Assembly: GCF_900112695.1 (NCBI RefSeq) | Contig: NZ_FOMT01000001.1 | Location: 1,722,083-1,786,082, forward strand | Origin: Paenibacillus catalpae | Lineage (GTDB): Bacteria; Bacillota; Bacilli; Paenibacillales; Paenibacillaceae | Direction of reading: 5' to 3' | DNA length: 64,000 nt | Part shown: positions 52,022 to 62,838 of the stretch, piece by piece | How positions within the stretch are numbered: the stretch's first letter is position 1 | How the letters are laid out: every line of letters starts with the position of its first letter | Position numbers and translations under genes: made by a program | Notes under the pieces: model-generated | The model's database searches: none | The model's input: the letters and a program-made list of their open reading frames with translations, nothing else | Told to the model about the DNA's origin: nothing

Positions 52022-52861
52022 ATGACCGTTCCCATGCTCTATGCGAAAGCTCTGATCGATCCGCTGGTGCAATCCAATTTCCACATCGTGCCTTCGGTAA
52101 AACATGCTTACCCGCTGCACGGACACGATTTTTATGAAATCTTCATCGTGGTATCCGGCCAATGCACGCATTTGGTCAACGGAGATGCCCAAGGCCTGAA
52201 GGAAGGCGACATGGTATTCATTCGTCCTAACGACACGCATGGCTACGACTTGCTGGAAGGAGTAGACTGCCAATTTTTGAACGTGAATTTCTATAAGGAG
52301 GTTGTGGAGGGCGCCTTCGATTACATCGGCCACGCGGCATTCGCTCAGGCACTCCGAGGTCCGCAGCTTCCTCCCGTCCACCGCTTGAACGGAGCAGACA
52401 TGGAGGCATTGATGAGGAAAAGCGAGCAAATCCAGCTGTTCACGTCTACGGATAAACAAAAGGCCAGAACTATGGCCCGCAGCTTCTTAATCGATGCCTT
52501 GACCCACTTCTTCCTCCATTTCCGGAATGACAGCACGAAAGTGATGCCGCAATGGTTCGATCATCTGCTCGCGCAGCTGCAGAAAAAAGAAAACTTCAGC
52601 GCCGGGCTGCCCCGTTTGCGCGAATTGACGGATCGAAGCGACGGTCATCTTAACCGCGTATTTAAGCAATATCTTCGCATGACACCAACGAGTTACATAA
52701 ACCATCTGCGGCTTAGCTATGCCAAAAATTTGCTGCTCACGACGCAGCTTCCCATCGTCGACATCGCCTTTGATGCCGGGTTCGACAACTTGAGTCACTT
52801 CTACCATTTGTTCAAGGACGCCTATGGCATTGCTCCGGGCAAAATCCGCCATTGGCAGTAA
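52022..52861 (+). CDS. AraC-family regulator with N-terminal cupin
   Basis: A 279-residue regulator. Cupin sensor (about 20-110; HGHDFYEIFIVVSGQCTHLV, MVFIRPNDTHGY) followed by a double HTH (RLRELTDRSDGHLNRVFKQY and VDIAFDAGFDNLSHFYHLF). This pattern resembles the chitobiose/oligosaccharide regulators (ChbR-like). Divergent from the beta-mannosidase gene, its likely target. AAGGAGG lies 8 bases before ATG 52022; earlier in-frame ATG (51941) has no site. Confidence 0.9.
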   Translation: MTVPMLYAKALIDPLVQSNFHIVPSVKHAYPLHGHDFYEIFIVVSGQCTHLVNGDAQGLKEGDMVFIRPNDTHGYDLLEGVDCQFLNVNFYKEVVEGAFDYIGHAAFAQALRGPQLPPVHRLNGADMEALMRKSEQIQLFTSTDKQKARTMARSFLIDALTHFFLHFRNDSTKVMPQWFDHLLAQLQKKENFSAGLPRLRELTDRSDGHLNRVFKQYLRMTPTSYINHLRLSYAKNLLLTTQLPIVDIAFDAGFDNLSHFYHLFKDAYGIAPGKIRHWQ

Positions 52862-52867
52862 GCGGAA

Positions 52868-52899
52868 AAAGCTGCCGATCGCATCGGCAGCTTTTTTTA
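52868..52899 (+). terminator. Terminator of the second AraC gene
   Basis: AAGCTGCCGAT / ATCGGCAGCTT perfect stem, CGC loop, T7 run. Confidence 0.92.
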
Positions 52900-52974
52900 T
52901 TTTGTTTCTCTATTCATTTATAGGGCGCAATTGCTAATAGCAGCCTCTAGGGAACTGTTGATTTATCTCTATCC

Positions 52975-53436
52975 TTATTTCAGCGCATGAATAATTCCGT
53001 AAACAACGCCTTGGTGATAAAACATATGCAATGAAGTCGCATAAATAAGCTCGCCAATATTTTGAGCTTTCAGGAAATTCTCGTTGACGGGCTCATCAAG
53101 GCGATTTTCGAATGTTTCATGAATCGCTTGGCGGAGTTCATTTAATTGAGCGATCAGTACTTCCCACTGAGGCAGTTTCTCATCTTCTTGCCAATCCGCA
53201 GGTTTCGTTCCGTATGCGAAAAGGTTATCATAGCTTTCCGGGAAGATCGGAGCTTGCTCCGCAAGACCAAACACATGGAATTGCGTAACCGCAAGCACGT
53301 GCCCCAAATGCCAATGAATATGGTTTTTGAATCCATCCGGGATCACGTTGCGTTTTTCCGGCGGACAATTATTGAATACTTCAATTAATTGATCAAGGTG
53401 TTTATTAAGTACATGAAATACATATTCCGCTCTCAT
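52975..53436 (-). CDS. DinB-family protein
   Basis: A 153-residue four-helix protein. Candidate metal His in IHWHLGHVLAVTQFHVFG and SLHMFYHQGVVYGIIHA. DinB/YfiT-like fold. It lies 28 bases after the MsrAB gene on the same strand, so both may respond to oxidative stress, although the DinB substrate is unknown. Confidence 0.84.
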   Translation of the reverse strand: MRAEYVFHVLNKHLDQLIEVFNNCPPEKRNVIPDGFKNHIHWHLGHVLAVTQFHVFGLAEQAPIFPESYDNLFAYGTKPADWQEDEKLPQWEVLIAQLNELRQAIHETFENRLDEPVNENFLKAQNIGELIYATSLHMFYHQGVVYGIIHALK

Positions 53437-53464
53437 TTTATTCGCTCCTTTTTAAGGTTGGCAT

Positions 53465-54595
53465 TTAGTTAAATAGTGATGCAAACTGTCCGTATCCTCT
53501 TTTCTCAAGATCGGCTTTCGGAATAAAATCCATCGCTGAAGAGTTGATGCAGAATCGCAATCCCGTTGGCGCGGGTCCGTCTTTGTACACATGGCCCAGG
53601 AAGGAATCCGCAGCACGGCTTTTGACGACAACCTCGGAAAATAATCCATTATGCTCCGTCAACACAATGTTGTGTGAATCCAGTGGTTTGGTAAAGCTAG
53701 GCCAGCCTGTGTTGGGATTGAATTTATCTTGTGAGCTGAATAGCGGCTCTCCCGATACGATGTCCACGTAAATGCCTTCTTCGTTGTAATCCCAGTAGGG
53801 GTTATGAAATGGCGTTTCATCCTGGCCATTCTGCGTGACGTTAAATTGAAGCTCCGTCAGCGTCTTCAGCTTTTCATCTTTGTTAATGTCTTTCATGTAT
53901 GTTTGCTTTGGGCTTACTTTCACTTCGCGGTCTTTGCCCCAAATATTGTTCAAGAACTCATCGCGCGTGGAAAACAGCTGGCTCATCTTGTTGCCAAACT
54001 GATGCTTTTCAAAATAATCCTGATGTTCTGACTCGGCTTTGTAGAAGAGTGTGGCTGCAGTAATCTTCGTTAGGATTGGTTTATCGAACCGTTTGGAAGC
54101 TTCTAATTCCCTTTCAGATGATTCAGCTGCCAACTTCTGTTCATTATTCTTGTAGAAGATTGCGGATTGATACTGACTGCCGCGATCTCCGAATTGACCT
54201 TCCGCATCCGTAGGATCAACGTTTCGCCAAAATACCTGAAGCAGTTCTTCATACGAAATTGCATTTGGATTGTAGTGAACTTCGATCGATTCAAGATGTC
54301 CAGTCGTTCCGGAACCAACTTCATAATAAGTCGGATTTTCGGCATGTCCACCCGTATAGCCGGAAATAACACTCGAAACGCCGTCTACTTTCTCAAAAAT
54401 CTCTTCCATATCCCAGAAGCAGCCGCCGGCAAAAATGGCAGTATCGGAAGGCGAGTATTCATCAATCGTATTCTGAATATCCTGTGCTTCGGCTACCGTT
54501 GCCGTCGCTTTATTAAAGGAACCGTTCCAGAAATACACGACGACAACGAGTACGGCAATGGGGATTAGATAAAACCTGCGTTTTTTCAAGTTCAT
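53465..54595 (-). CDS. msrAB: Membrane-anchored bifunctional methionine sulfoxide reductase MsrA-MsrB
   Basis: A 376-residue fusion. N-terminal membrane anchor (residues about 8-24). MsrA domain with catalytic Cys59 in FAGGCFWDMEE and GYTGGHAENPTYYEV. MsrB domain with SGEPLFSSQDKFNPNTGWPSF, RAADSFLGHVYKDGPAPTGL and catalytic Cys349 in RFCINSSAMDF. The zinc-binding CxxC pairs of many MsrB are absent, as in streptococcal MsrAB. It reduces both S- and R-methionine sulfoxide, here outside the membrane, and needs an external thioredoxin-like donor; none is in the window. The open frame starts at 54670, but GGAGGTG precedes ATG 54595. Confidence 0.93.
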   Translation of the reverse strand: MNLKKRRFYLIPIAVLVVVVYFWNGSFNKATATVAEAQDIQNTIDEYSPSDTAIFAGGCFWDMEEIFEKVDGVSSVISGYTGGHAENPTYYEVGSGTTGHLESIEVHYNPNAISYEELLQVFWRNVDPTDAEGQFGDRGSQYQSAIFYKNNEQKLAAESSERELEASKRFDKPILTKITAATLFYKAESEHQDYFEKHQFGNKMSQLFSTRDEFLNNIWGKDREVKVSPKQTYMKDINKDEKLKTLTELQFNVTQNGQDETPFHNPYWDYNEEGIYVDIVSGEPLFSSQDKFNPNTGWPSFTKPLDSHNIVLTEHNGLFSEVVVKSRAADSFLGHVYKDGPAPTGLRFCINSSAMDFIPKADLEKRGYGQFASLFN

Positions 54596-54682
54596 CTCCT
54601 GGCACCTCCTCTTCAAGTTGTAATCAAATTCTATCAAGTGGCAGTCGAATAAGAACCTGTGGAAAGTCATGCATTTGCAAAA

Positions 54683-54748
54683 AGAAAAGGCATCACTTTT
54701 GACCGCAGAGCATGAGAAATTTCATGCCCTATGCCAAAAGTAATGCCT
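54683..54748 (-). terminator. Terminator after the DesK/DesR-type pair
   Basis: Minus-strand AGGCATTACTTTTG paired with CAAAAGTGATGCCT (one mismatch), an inner GGCATGA/TCATGCT helix, then TTTCTTTTTG. Ends the transcript of the response regulator gene. Confidence 0.82.
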
Positions 54749-54752
54749 GGTG

Positions 54753-55418
54753 CTAGGAATGGAGATGACGAACCGCATATATTGCAGCCTGAGTTCTGTC
54801 GCGCAGCCCAAGCTTGGATATCAGATTAGAAACATGATTTTTCACGGTCCCTTCCGTTAGAAAGAGCATGCCCGCGATTTCTTTATTGTTCAAACCTTGA
54901 CCTAGCAAAGCCAGCACTTCCTTCTCCCGTTCGGTCAAAAACCCATACAGTTCAGGCTCTTGTCCGCTTATTGGATGTGTCTTATCCGGATTCTGGTCAG
55001 CTATTTTCGTAAACTCTTTCAGCAGCATGGACGTAATATCATGTTGCAGTACGGTGCCTCCGTTGTAGACGGTTCGTATGGCGCCTATAATCGCCTCTGA
55101 AGGCATATCTTTCAATAAATAACCATGAACCCCATTCTCCAGCACTTTTATAATCAATTCCGAATCATCAAAGGTCGTCAGGATTAATACTTTCGTCTCT
55201 GGAAAATGCTTAAGTATTAATGCGGAACCTTCAACGCCGTCCATACCTGGCATTCGAATATCCATGAGCACCACGTCCGGGCGCATTTCAAGCACTTTGG
55301 CATAGGCATCTTGTCCATCCACCGCCGTTCCAATCACTTCCATACCGGATTCTAATCCGATAATGGTCGCGAGCCCCTCCCTCATGAGCCGTTGATCGTC
55401 AACAATAAGGATCCTCAT
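54753..55418 (-). CDS. NarL/LuxR-type response regulator
   Basis: A 221-residue regulator. Receiver pocket (MRILIVDDQRLMREG), Asp in VVLMDIRMPGMDGVEG, Lys in YLLKDMPSE; LuxR HTH at the C-terminus (LTEREKEVLALLGQGLNNKE, TEGTVKNHVSNLISKLGL). Its start overlaps the kinase stop by 4 bases (ATGA), so the pair is translationally coupled. Similar to DesR/LiaR regulators; targets unknown. Confidence 0.93.
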   Translation of the reverse strand: MRILIVDDQRLMREGLATIIGLESGMEVIGTAVDGQDAYAKVLEMRPDVVLMDIRMPGMDGVEGSALILKHFPETKVLILTTFDDSELIIKVLENGVHGYLLKDMPSEAIIGAIRTVYNGGTVLQHDITSMLLKEFTKIADQNPDKTHPISGQEPELYGFLTEREKEVLALLGQGLNNKEIAGMLFLTEGTVKNHVSNLISKLGLRDRTQAAIYAVRHLHS

Positions 55419-56641
55419 TCTTTTTCACGCTCCACATCTGTCAAAGGATAGGGGAAGTGCGCTTCCACGGCAAAGTCTTTTGCGTGTGCCATTTGAAAAT
55501 GCACCTTTCCGTTCCACTCCTTCACACGTTCTTGCAAATTGATTAATCCAAACCCTGGTTTTAATTCACGAGGCACTTCTCCGTCATTACGGACGACCAG
55601 AGAAAATCCGGATTCGGAATAGGATAATAAGATTTCAGCATTTTTTGCATTTCCATGCTTCTGCGCATTCGTAAGCGATTCCTGCACGATTCGATACGCG
55701 GTTAATTGAAGATCGCTAGGCAGCGCAACGGGTGTCCCATTGGTTTGAAAAATGGTTTGCACTTTTGCGAATTTCGTAAACTCCTGCGCCAGCCTGTCCA
55801 GACTTACGTTCAATGAAGTCGATTGAATCGGTTCATCGCGAATGGCCCTTACAGACAGACGAACTTCTTGCAGAGAAGATCGGACTAAACCCTCGCAATC
55901 CCTATAAGCTTGCTCGCTTCTCAGGGGATCAACTGCACTTAACTTTCGTGCCGCTTGCATTTGGACGAGTACTGCCGTCAGTTTATGACCCACCGTATCA
56001 TGAATTTCTCGAGCAATTCGCACTCTCTCCCGAGTTGCTGCCCACTCTTCGGCCTTAAGTGCAAATTGCTGCAACTGCTCATGAAATTGCTGCAATTGCG
56101 TATACAGCTGCAATGCATCCCTGCGAGCGCGCTGGTAAAAATTAATTAGCGCGTTCACGATGCAAGCGAAAATAATAAAGGAGCACGTTGTGAAGTAACT
56201 GTTTTCGTCCAAGCTTTTATATAAATACCAGTCAATGCTTCCCATCGTAACAACATAGAGCAAAAGCAGCAGTAAGCAAGCAACAATGAGAATACGGGTA
56301 TCCTTTATAAACATCAGTATGGCTAAAGCGGTTATTCCAATAAACAGATGGTTTGGGAAATTTCCAGCGATAAAGATGTATCCGTAAGAAGCAGACACCA
56401 GGAAATCCAATATGAGAAGGTAAATCAGCCAACTCTGATTTTTGTTCGTATTGGAGTAAAACAAATAGACCAAAAGAAAAACAATTACCGAAAAAACGAT
56501 GAAGCTAAGTCTCCAAAATAACGCGATGGAATGTTCGAAATAAAAAACACCCGATATGGTGAGATCAAAAACGAGCTTTATCCCAAAAAACCATTTCCAA
56601 AATTTCGGGCTTCGTCCGAATATGTCCAAGTCATGACCCAA
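55415..56641 (-). CDS. DesK-type sensor histidine kinase
   Basis: A 408-residue kinase. Five to six helices in residues 15-165 with little external sequence, a coiled coil, HisKA_3 with EIHDTVGHKLTAVLVQMQAA (phospho-acceptor His about 216) and HATPase_c (GFGLINLQERVKEW). Membrane-state or antibiotic sensing is typical for this class. The first codon is TTG, 9 bases after AAGGGG; ATG codons upstream lack a site. Confidence 0.9.
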   Translation of the reverse strand: MGHDLDIFGRSPKFWKWFFGIKLVFDLTISGVFYFEHSIALFWRLSFIVFSVIVFLLVYLFYSNTNKNQSWLIYLLILDFLVSASYGYIFIAGNFPNHLFIGITALAILMFIKDTRILIVACLLLLLLYVVTMGSIDWYLYKSLDENSYFTTCSFIIFACIVNALINFYQRARRDALQLYTQLQQFHEQLQQFALKAEEWAATRERVRIAREIHDTVGHKLTAVLVQMQAARKLSAVDPLRSEQAYRDCEGLVRSSLQEVRLSVRAIRDEPIQSTSLNVSLDRLAQEFTKFAKVQTIFQTNGTPVALPSDLQLTAYRIVQESLTNAQKHGNAKNAEILLSYSESGFSLVVRNDGEVPRELKPGFGLINLQERVKEWNGKVHFQMAHAKDFAVEAHFPYPLTDVEREKE

Positions 56642-56860
56642 TGTTCCATACCCCTTCTTATAATCAACTCTGTTTCAACTGACGTAATGAACTGATTATA
56701 TAACAAACGAAATAAATATGAGACAATTTTCGCATAGCTTGAATTTCCGATTATAGAGAGCGGTATCGCTTTTTTCAAAATCAACCTGTTTCACGTAATA
56801 GATATGTACGGGTACATGGCAAATTCAACGTCGAAGACCCGTAGGATAATCTGCACGACA

Positions 56861-56885
56861 GGCTACCTATTACGGTAGCCTTTTA
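56861..56885 (+). terminator. Orphan plus-strand terminator-like hairpin
   Basis: GGCTACC and GGTAGCC around a 6-base loop, then TTTTA on the plus strand. There is no plus-strand gene upstream; the minus strand has no T-run after it. It may end a short RNA started in 56650-56850 or be chance. Confidence 0.4.
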
Positions 56886-56935
56886 CGTTGCGCCATCGTT
56901 CCTCTAGGGAGTTTATTCACAACTAGTATATAATG

Positions 56936-57406
56936 TTATGCCCTGTCCGCCCGATATGCCTGCTTTACCCGCTCGATCTGGGCGAGATGGCTGCGTATAT
57001 GCTGGACGCGCAATTCCAGCAGCTCTTTAAACGTGTACCGCACTCCATCGGGATATTCCCCGATCCGCTCAAGCTGCTCGGGAGTCAGATTTTCCAGAAG
57101 CGGCAGCATGCTGGCCCGAAGCAGTTGAAACAGGAGCAGATGCTTCTCGCGGTCCAACCGTTCATATCCCAAGTTATCCGTCCAGGCTTCCTGATCAAAT
57201 GACAGCAGAAGCGGTTTTTCCTCCGCCAAGACTTTCCTCAATCGATGTGTCGACAGAATCTCGTCATCCGTCACATGGATCACAATCTGATGGATGCTCC
57301 ATTTGTCCGGTGCAGGTTGGAAACTTAGCTCTTCCTCAGACAATCCTTCGACGGCTTCTCGCAGCAGCGCATAGTCTTGGCTGTACTCCTCGATTAACTT
57401 TTCCAT
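56936..57406 (-). CDS. DinB-family protein
   Basis: A 156-residue protein with KWSIHQIVIHVTDDEILSTH and ELRVQHIRSHLAQIERV, the DinB His set, and a preceding PAPDKWS motif. Related to DUF664/YfiT-type transferases. Monocistronic. Substrate unknown. Confidence 0.84.
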   Translation of the reverse strand: MEKLIEEYSQDYALLREAVEGLSEEELSFQPAPDKWSIHQIVIHVTDDEILSTHRLRKVLAEEKPLLLSFDQEAWTDNLGYERLDREKHLLLFQLLRASMLPLLENLTPEQLERIGEYPDGVRYTFKELLELRVQHIRSHLAQIERVKQAYRADRA

Positions 57407-57518
57407 CCAATCCTCTCCTTCATCATGATTCGTGTGACAGGGAGTAGTCGATAATATTATTCTTTGTTATAAAACAAATACCTTTTTGGTTTTATACATT
57501 CATAAATAATCGAGTTTA

Positions 57519-57533
57519 TTAACAAATTGTTAA
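57519..57533 (+). promoter_or_regulatory. Perfect palindrome upstream of the SLH gene
   Basis: TTAACAAATTGTTAA (7-1-7 perfect inverted repeat) about 95 bases before the start codon of the SLH gene, in an AT-rich stretch that likely holds the promoter. A dimeric repressor site is plausible. Confidence 0.4.
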
Positions 57534-57585
57534 GTTTATAAAAATAAGTAAGTGTAGTTGCAACCTTTTTTAGGAAAGCCCGTCT

Positions 57586-57630
57586 ATGAGGGAGGAACGT
57601 TCCAAATTACATGATGAGGTGATCCTATGA
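57586..57630 (+). other. Possible 14-residue leader frame overlapping the SLH start
   Basis: ATG at 57586 opens MREERSKLHDEVIL and ends with a TGA that overlaps the SLH start codon as ATGA. It contains the palindrome GGAACGTTCC. Its ribosome site is poor, so translation is uncertain. Confidence 0.2.
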
Positions 57631-58295
57631 CAAAGAAATTCAAACTCGTTACATTGGCAGCTACAGCAGTGCTTACCCTATCCATCGCTGGACAAGGCTT
57701 TGCGGCAACAAACTCCTTTACGGATATCGCAAATGTGAGCGCTAAGGATAAAATTATCTCTTTGCAGAATAAAGGGTTAGTGCAAGGTGTTACCAAAGAC
57801 CGCTACTTCCCGGACGCTACGTTAACTGCAGCACAAGGTATCCAACTGATCGTAAATGCACTTGATCTGAACATTGATACGCTTCGCTTTATTAAAGAGC
57901 CTCATGCTACTGATTATTTCCCAAAAGCGGACGATGAGGCTTGGTATGCGGATGCGCTTATCATTGCGGCAAACAATGACATTGGCTTGCCAAATGATCT
58001 GGATCCTAACAAAACGTGGACAAAAGAAGAGTTTACACACCAGCTTATTCTTGCGATTGAAAAGCACAGCAATCTGCCGATGATTAAGCTTATGCCTATG
58101 GAGTTTAACGATCAAGACGAGCTGTCCGTTTCCTATGAAGGTTCTGTCCAAAGAGCGCTGGTACTTAAAATCGCCGAGCTTGATCAGGATGGAAACTTTA
58201 ATCCTACGGATGAAATTACGCGTGCGGATGCAGCTGTACTTATCTACAACGCACTCGCTTATATCGATGCGGCTCCAGCACCATCTGCTGAGTAA
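57627..58295 (+). CDS. Secreted S-layer-homology (SLH) domain protein
   Basis: A 222-residue exported protein: signal peptide about 1-26 (ATAVLTLSIAGQGFAATNSF), then SLH-type units (NSFTDIANVSAKDKIISLQN.. KGLVQGVTKDRYFPDATLTA; another ending in NFNPTDEITRADAAVLIYNA). SLH units bind pyruvylated cell-wall polymers, so this protein should sit on the outside of the wall. It has no other domain, unlike most SLH proteins, and may be a small wall protein or regulator. GAGGTGATCCT lies before the ATG. Confidence 0.85.
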   Translation: MTKKFKLVTLAATAVLTLSIAGQGFAATNSFTDIANVSAKDKIISLQNKGLVQGVTKDRYFPDATLTAAQGIQLIVNALDLNIDTLRFIKEPHATDYFPKADDEAWYADALIIAANNDIGLPNDLDPNKTWTKEEFTHQLILAIEKHSNLPMIKLMPMEFNDQDELSVSYEGSVQRALVLKIAELDQDGNFNPTDEITRADAAVLIYNALAYIDAAPAPSAE

Positions 58296-58361
58296 ACGCA
58301 GTAAAGGTACAATCATCAGGATGAGGAGCCTGACAAGGCTCTAATTTTGTAAGCAAATTAA

Positions 58362-58404
58362 TCAAAATGGCAGCCGTTCATCATTATGCCCGCTGCCATT
58401 TTGA
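58362..58404. terminator. Bidirectional terminator between the SLH and P-loop genes
   Basis: TCAAAATGGCAGC and GCTGCCATTTTGA form a perfect 13-bp stem with a 17-base loop; A and T tracts on both sides suit both convergent transcripts. Confidence 0.85.
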
Positions 58405-58414
58405 TAGTATTTAA

Positions 58415-58972
58415 TTAAAGTCTACCCGTTGAACCATACCTCTCAATAATCCCCCATTTGAGAATTATCTCTCGACCTATGTCAGTAGGCAGCTTACCCT
58501 CAGTGTCTACAATCACATTCTCCAAGTTCTTTTGGGAGAGTTCCTCAGCTAGTTGCGTTGAACGTTGCAGATGCCAATTTAGGGAATCCAGGGTCTTCTC
58601 CCTGCCGCGTATCCGATCATGGTTGACTTCAAGTGATGCAACAAGTCGTACTACGAATATATCCGCTCCTGGTATTGATAATCGCATTTTGTCCAGATGT
58701 TCTCTGCTTTCCATGACACTTGGTATGATTAGACACTTTGCTCCAATTGAACGATAGTTATTCCAAACAGCCGCCAGATTTTTAAACCCAAGCTCCATGT
58801 TAAACGGATCTTCACTTGGCGCAGGGAAACCGCGCCTTACGTGATCAAGGTCGACTACCGCATGAGGAAGAGCATAGTCATGCTCCAACATTTCCGATAT
58901 GGCATCTGCGGCACTCGACTTTCCAATACCAACAGGTCCAATGATATTCAGCACGGGAACTTGCATGTTCAT
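58415..58972 (-). CDS. P-loop kinase-like protein downstream of rph
   Basis: A 185-residue AAA/kinase-type protein. Walker A GPVGIGKSSAADAI near the N-terminus, an acidic Mg-site candidate in AVVDLDHVRRG, and an Arg-rich lid region (NHDRIRGREKTLDSLNWHLQ). Similar to nucleoside, gluconate or antibiotic kinases; substrate unknown. It follows rph by 30 bases on the same strand, so the two are probably one transcript. The GTG at 58981 is preceded poorly; GGAG lies 8 bases before ATG 58972. Confidence 0.75.
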   Translation of the reverse strand: MNMQVPVLNIIGPVGIGKSSAADAISEMLEHDYALPHAVVDLDHVRRGFPAPSEDPFNMELGFKNLAAVWNNYRSIGAKCLIIPSVMESREHLDKMRLSIPGADIFVVRLVASLEVNHDRIRGREKTLDSLNWHLQRSTQLAEELSQKNLENVIVDTEGKLPTDIGREIILKWGIIERYGSTGRL

Positions 58973-59002
58973 AGAATCCACTCCAGCCTTTAATATGATC
59001 TC

Positions 59003-61597
<2,595 letters not shown>

Positions 61598-61635
61598 TCA
61601 ACATCTCTCCTAACCATAGAATTGTGAAAAAACAT

Positions 61636-61674
61636 TTGACAAGAGTTCAAGAGGCATGCTACAATTAAATTGTA
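61636..61674 (+). promoter_or_regulatory. Plus-strand promoter with a MarR/OhrR-like operator over its -10
   Basis: TTGACA at 61636 and TACAAT at 61660 with an 18-base spacer form a near-consensus SigA promoter directed away from rph. TACAATTAAATTGTA at 61660-61674 is a perfect 7-1-7 palindrome that matches the operator pattern recalled for OhrR of Bacillus. No plus-strand gene follows; transcription would run into the terminator at 61752. Confidence 0.6.
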
Positions 61675-61719
61675 AGATGAACTAACTATGACTTCATTTG
61701 ATGTGACAGTCGTGATCTG

Positions 61720-61748
61720 ATTATATCATCATGCCTATTGATGTGCAA
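61720..61748 (-). promoter_or_regulatory. SigA promoter of rph
   Basis: Minus-strand TTGCAC (61743-61748) and TATAAT (61720-61725) with a 17-base spacer, predicting a leader of about 110 bases that contains the operator-like palindrome. It faces the plus-strand promoter at 61636. Confidence 0.6.
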
Positions 61749-61751
61749 TAT

Positions 61752-61786
61752 AAAAGAACCTGGTGAAAATACCCAGGTTCTTTTAT
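61752..61786. terminator. Bidirectional terminator between rph promoter and SDR gene
   Basis: AAAAGAACCTGG / CCAGGTTCTTTT perfect stem with T-tracts on both sides. Serves the SDR gene (minus) and would end any plus-strand transcript from 61636. Confidence 0.85.
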
Positions 61787-61843
61787 GATTTTACAACTCC
61801 GTCATGTGTGATCTGGTTCGTAAATCTCCAAGATATATGCTTA

Positions 61844-62626
61844 TTACTTATTTGTGAAGCCGCCTTCTGAGACTATTCGCTGTCCTGTAATCCAGCCTGC
61901 TTCGTCACTTACTAAGAAGCTAATCAGTTTTGCAGCATCCTCCGGCTGTCCGATTCTCCCCATTGGGAACATCGGCAGCAAATAGGACTTAACCTCGTCA
62001 TCCATCCAACCGCTGTCCGTAGGGCCTGGATCAACGGCATTAACGGTTATTCCCAAAGGAGCGAGCCCAACCGAAAGTGGTTCAATTAATGCGGTTTGCG
62101 CCCCTTTGGTAGCTAAATATGCAAGATTGTTTGCATCGTTGCCCTTCGATACCATAAAAATAATCCGTCCAGGTATTTTTCCTACATGCGTTTGTTCAAA
62201 CCTTTGGGCAAATTTCATCGTTAGTAAGCTTGCACCCCTGATATTTACGAAGTAATGGCGGTCTATGACCTCAGCATCGAATGTGCGGTAATTTGACTCT
62301 GCCCAGTATGTGGCGTTATTTATGAGAATACTAGGAGTACCTAATGTTTTGTCAGCGTAATCCAGAATTTCGTCAGCAACATTTGGATCAGCTAAGTCAA
62401 CTTCCATATGGCCAGCCTTTACACCTAAATCGACTAACTCTTTGCATAGCTGTTTCTCCCAACCACTATCCTCTCCATAAATTTGAGTTCTATCAAAAGA
62501 ACCCCAATGTGTAAAGAGAATGTCAGCCCCCTCTAAAGCTAATGCTCTGCAAATGGCAGTTCCTATACCACGCTCACGACTAGCACCAGTAACGATGGCA
62601 ACGCGTCCTTTTAGTCTAAGCCCCAT
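61844..62626 (-). CDS. Short-chain dehydrogenase/reductase
   Basis: A 260-residue SDR. Cofactor loop VTGASRERGIGTAICRAL, LINNAT, catalytic MVSKG (Ser region) and YLATKGAQTALIE (Tyr-x3-Lys), with ITVNAVDPGPTDSGWMDDEV and RIGQPEDAAKLISFLVSDEA. FabG-like family; substrate unknown. GAAGGAGG precedes the ATG. Candidate -10 TATAAT at 62682-62687 with the inverted repeat at 62700-62714 next to its -35 region. Confidence 0.88.
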   Translation of the reverse strand: MGLRLKGRVAIVTGASRERGIGTAICRALALEGADILFTHWGSFDRTQIYGEDSGWEKQLCKELVDLGVKAGHMEVDLADPNVADEILDYADKTLGTPSILINNATYWAESNYRTFDAEVIDRHYFVNIRGASLLTMKFAQRFEQTHVGKIPGRIIFMVSKGNDANNLAYLATKGAQTALIEPLSVGLAPLGITVNAVDPGPTDSGWMDDEVKSYLLPMFPMGRIGQPEDAAKLISFLVSDEAGWITGQRIVSEGGFTNK

Positions 62627-62681
62627 AAACGATTAACCTCCTTCTTATCTGTACCGTGTTCATCTTCCTTTACCACAAATT

Positions 62682-62714
62682 ATTATAATTTAAAGATTCG
62701 CGAAGTAAATTCGC
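62682..62714 (-). promoter_or_regulatory. Candidate SDR promoter with adjacent inverted repeat
   Basis: TATAAT -10 on the minus strand and GCGAAGTAAATTCGC (GCGAA-5-TTCGC) where the -35 hexamer should be; no good -35 match. The repeat may be an operator. Confidence 0.35.
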
Positions 62715-62838
62715 TGTCCTGCAAATTTTAAATGCAAATTCATTAGCTTATTCAGCAATCGCCTAATCTCTATTTGGTATGTAATGGCACCAATCCAGCC
62801 TAGAAGTTTTCTTATACATGCTAAGCTGCAGATACTTG

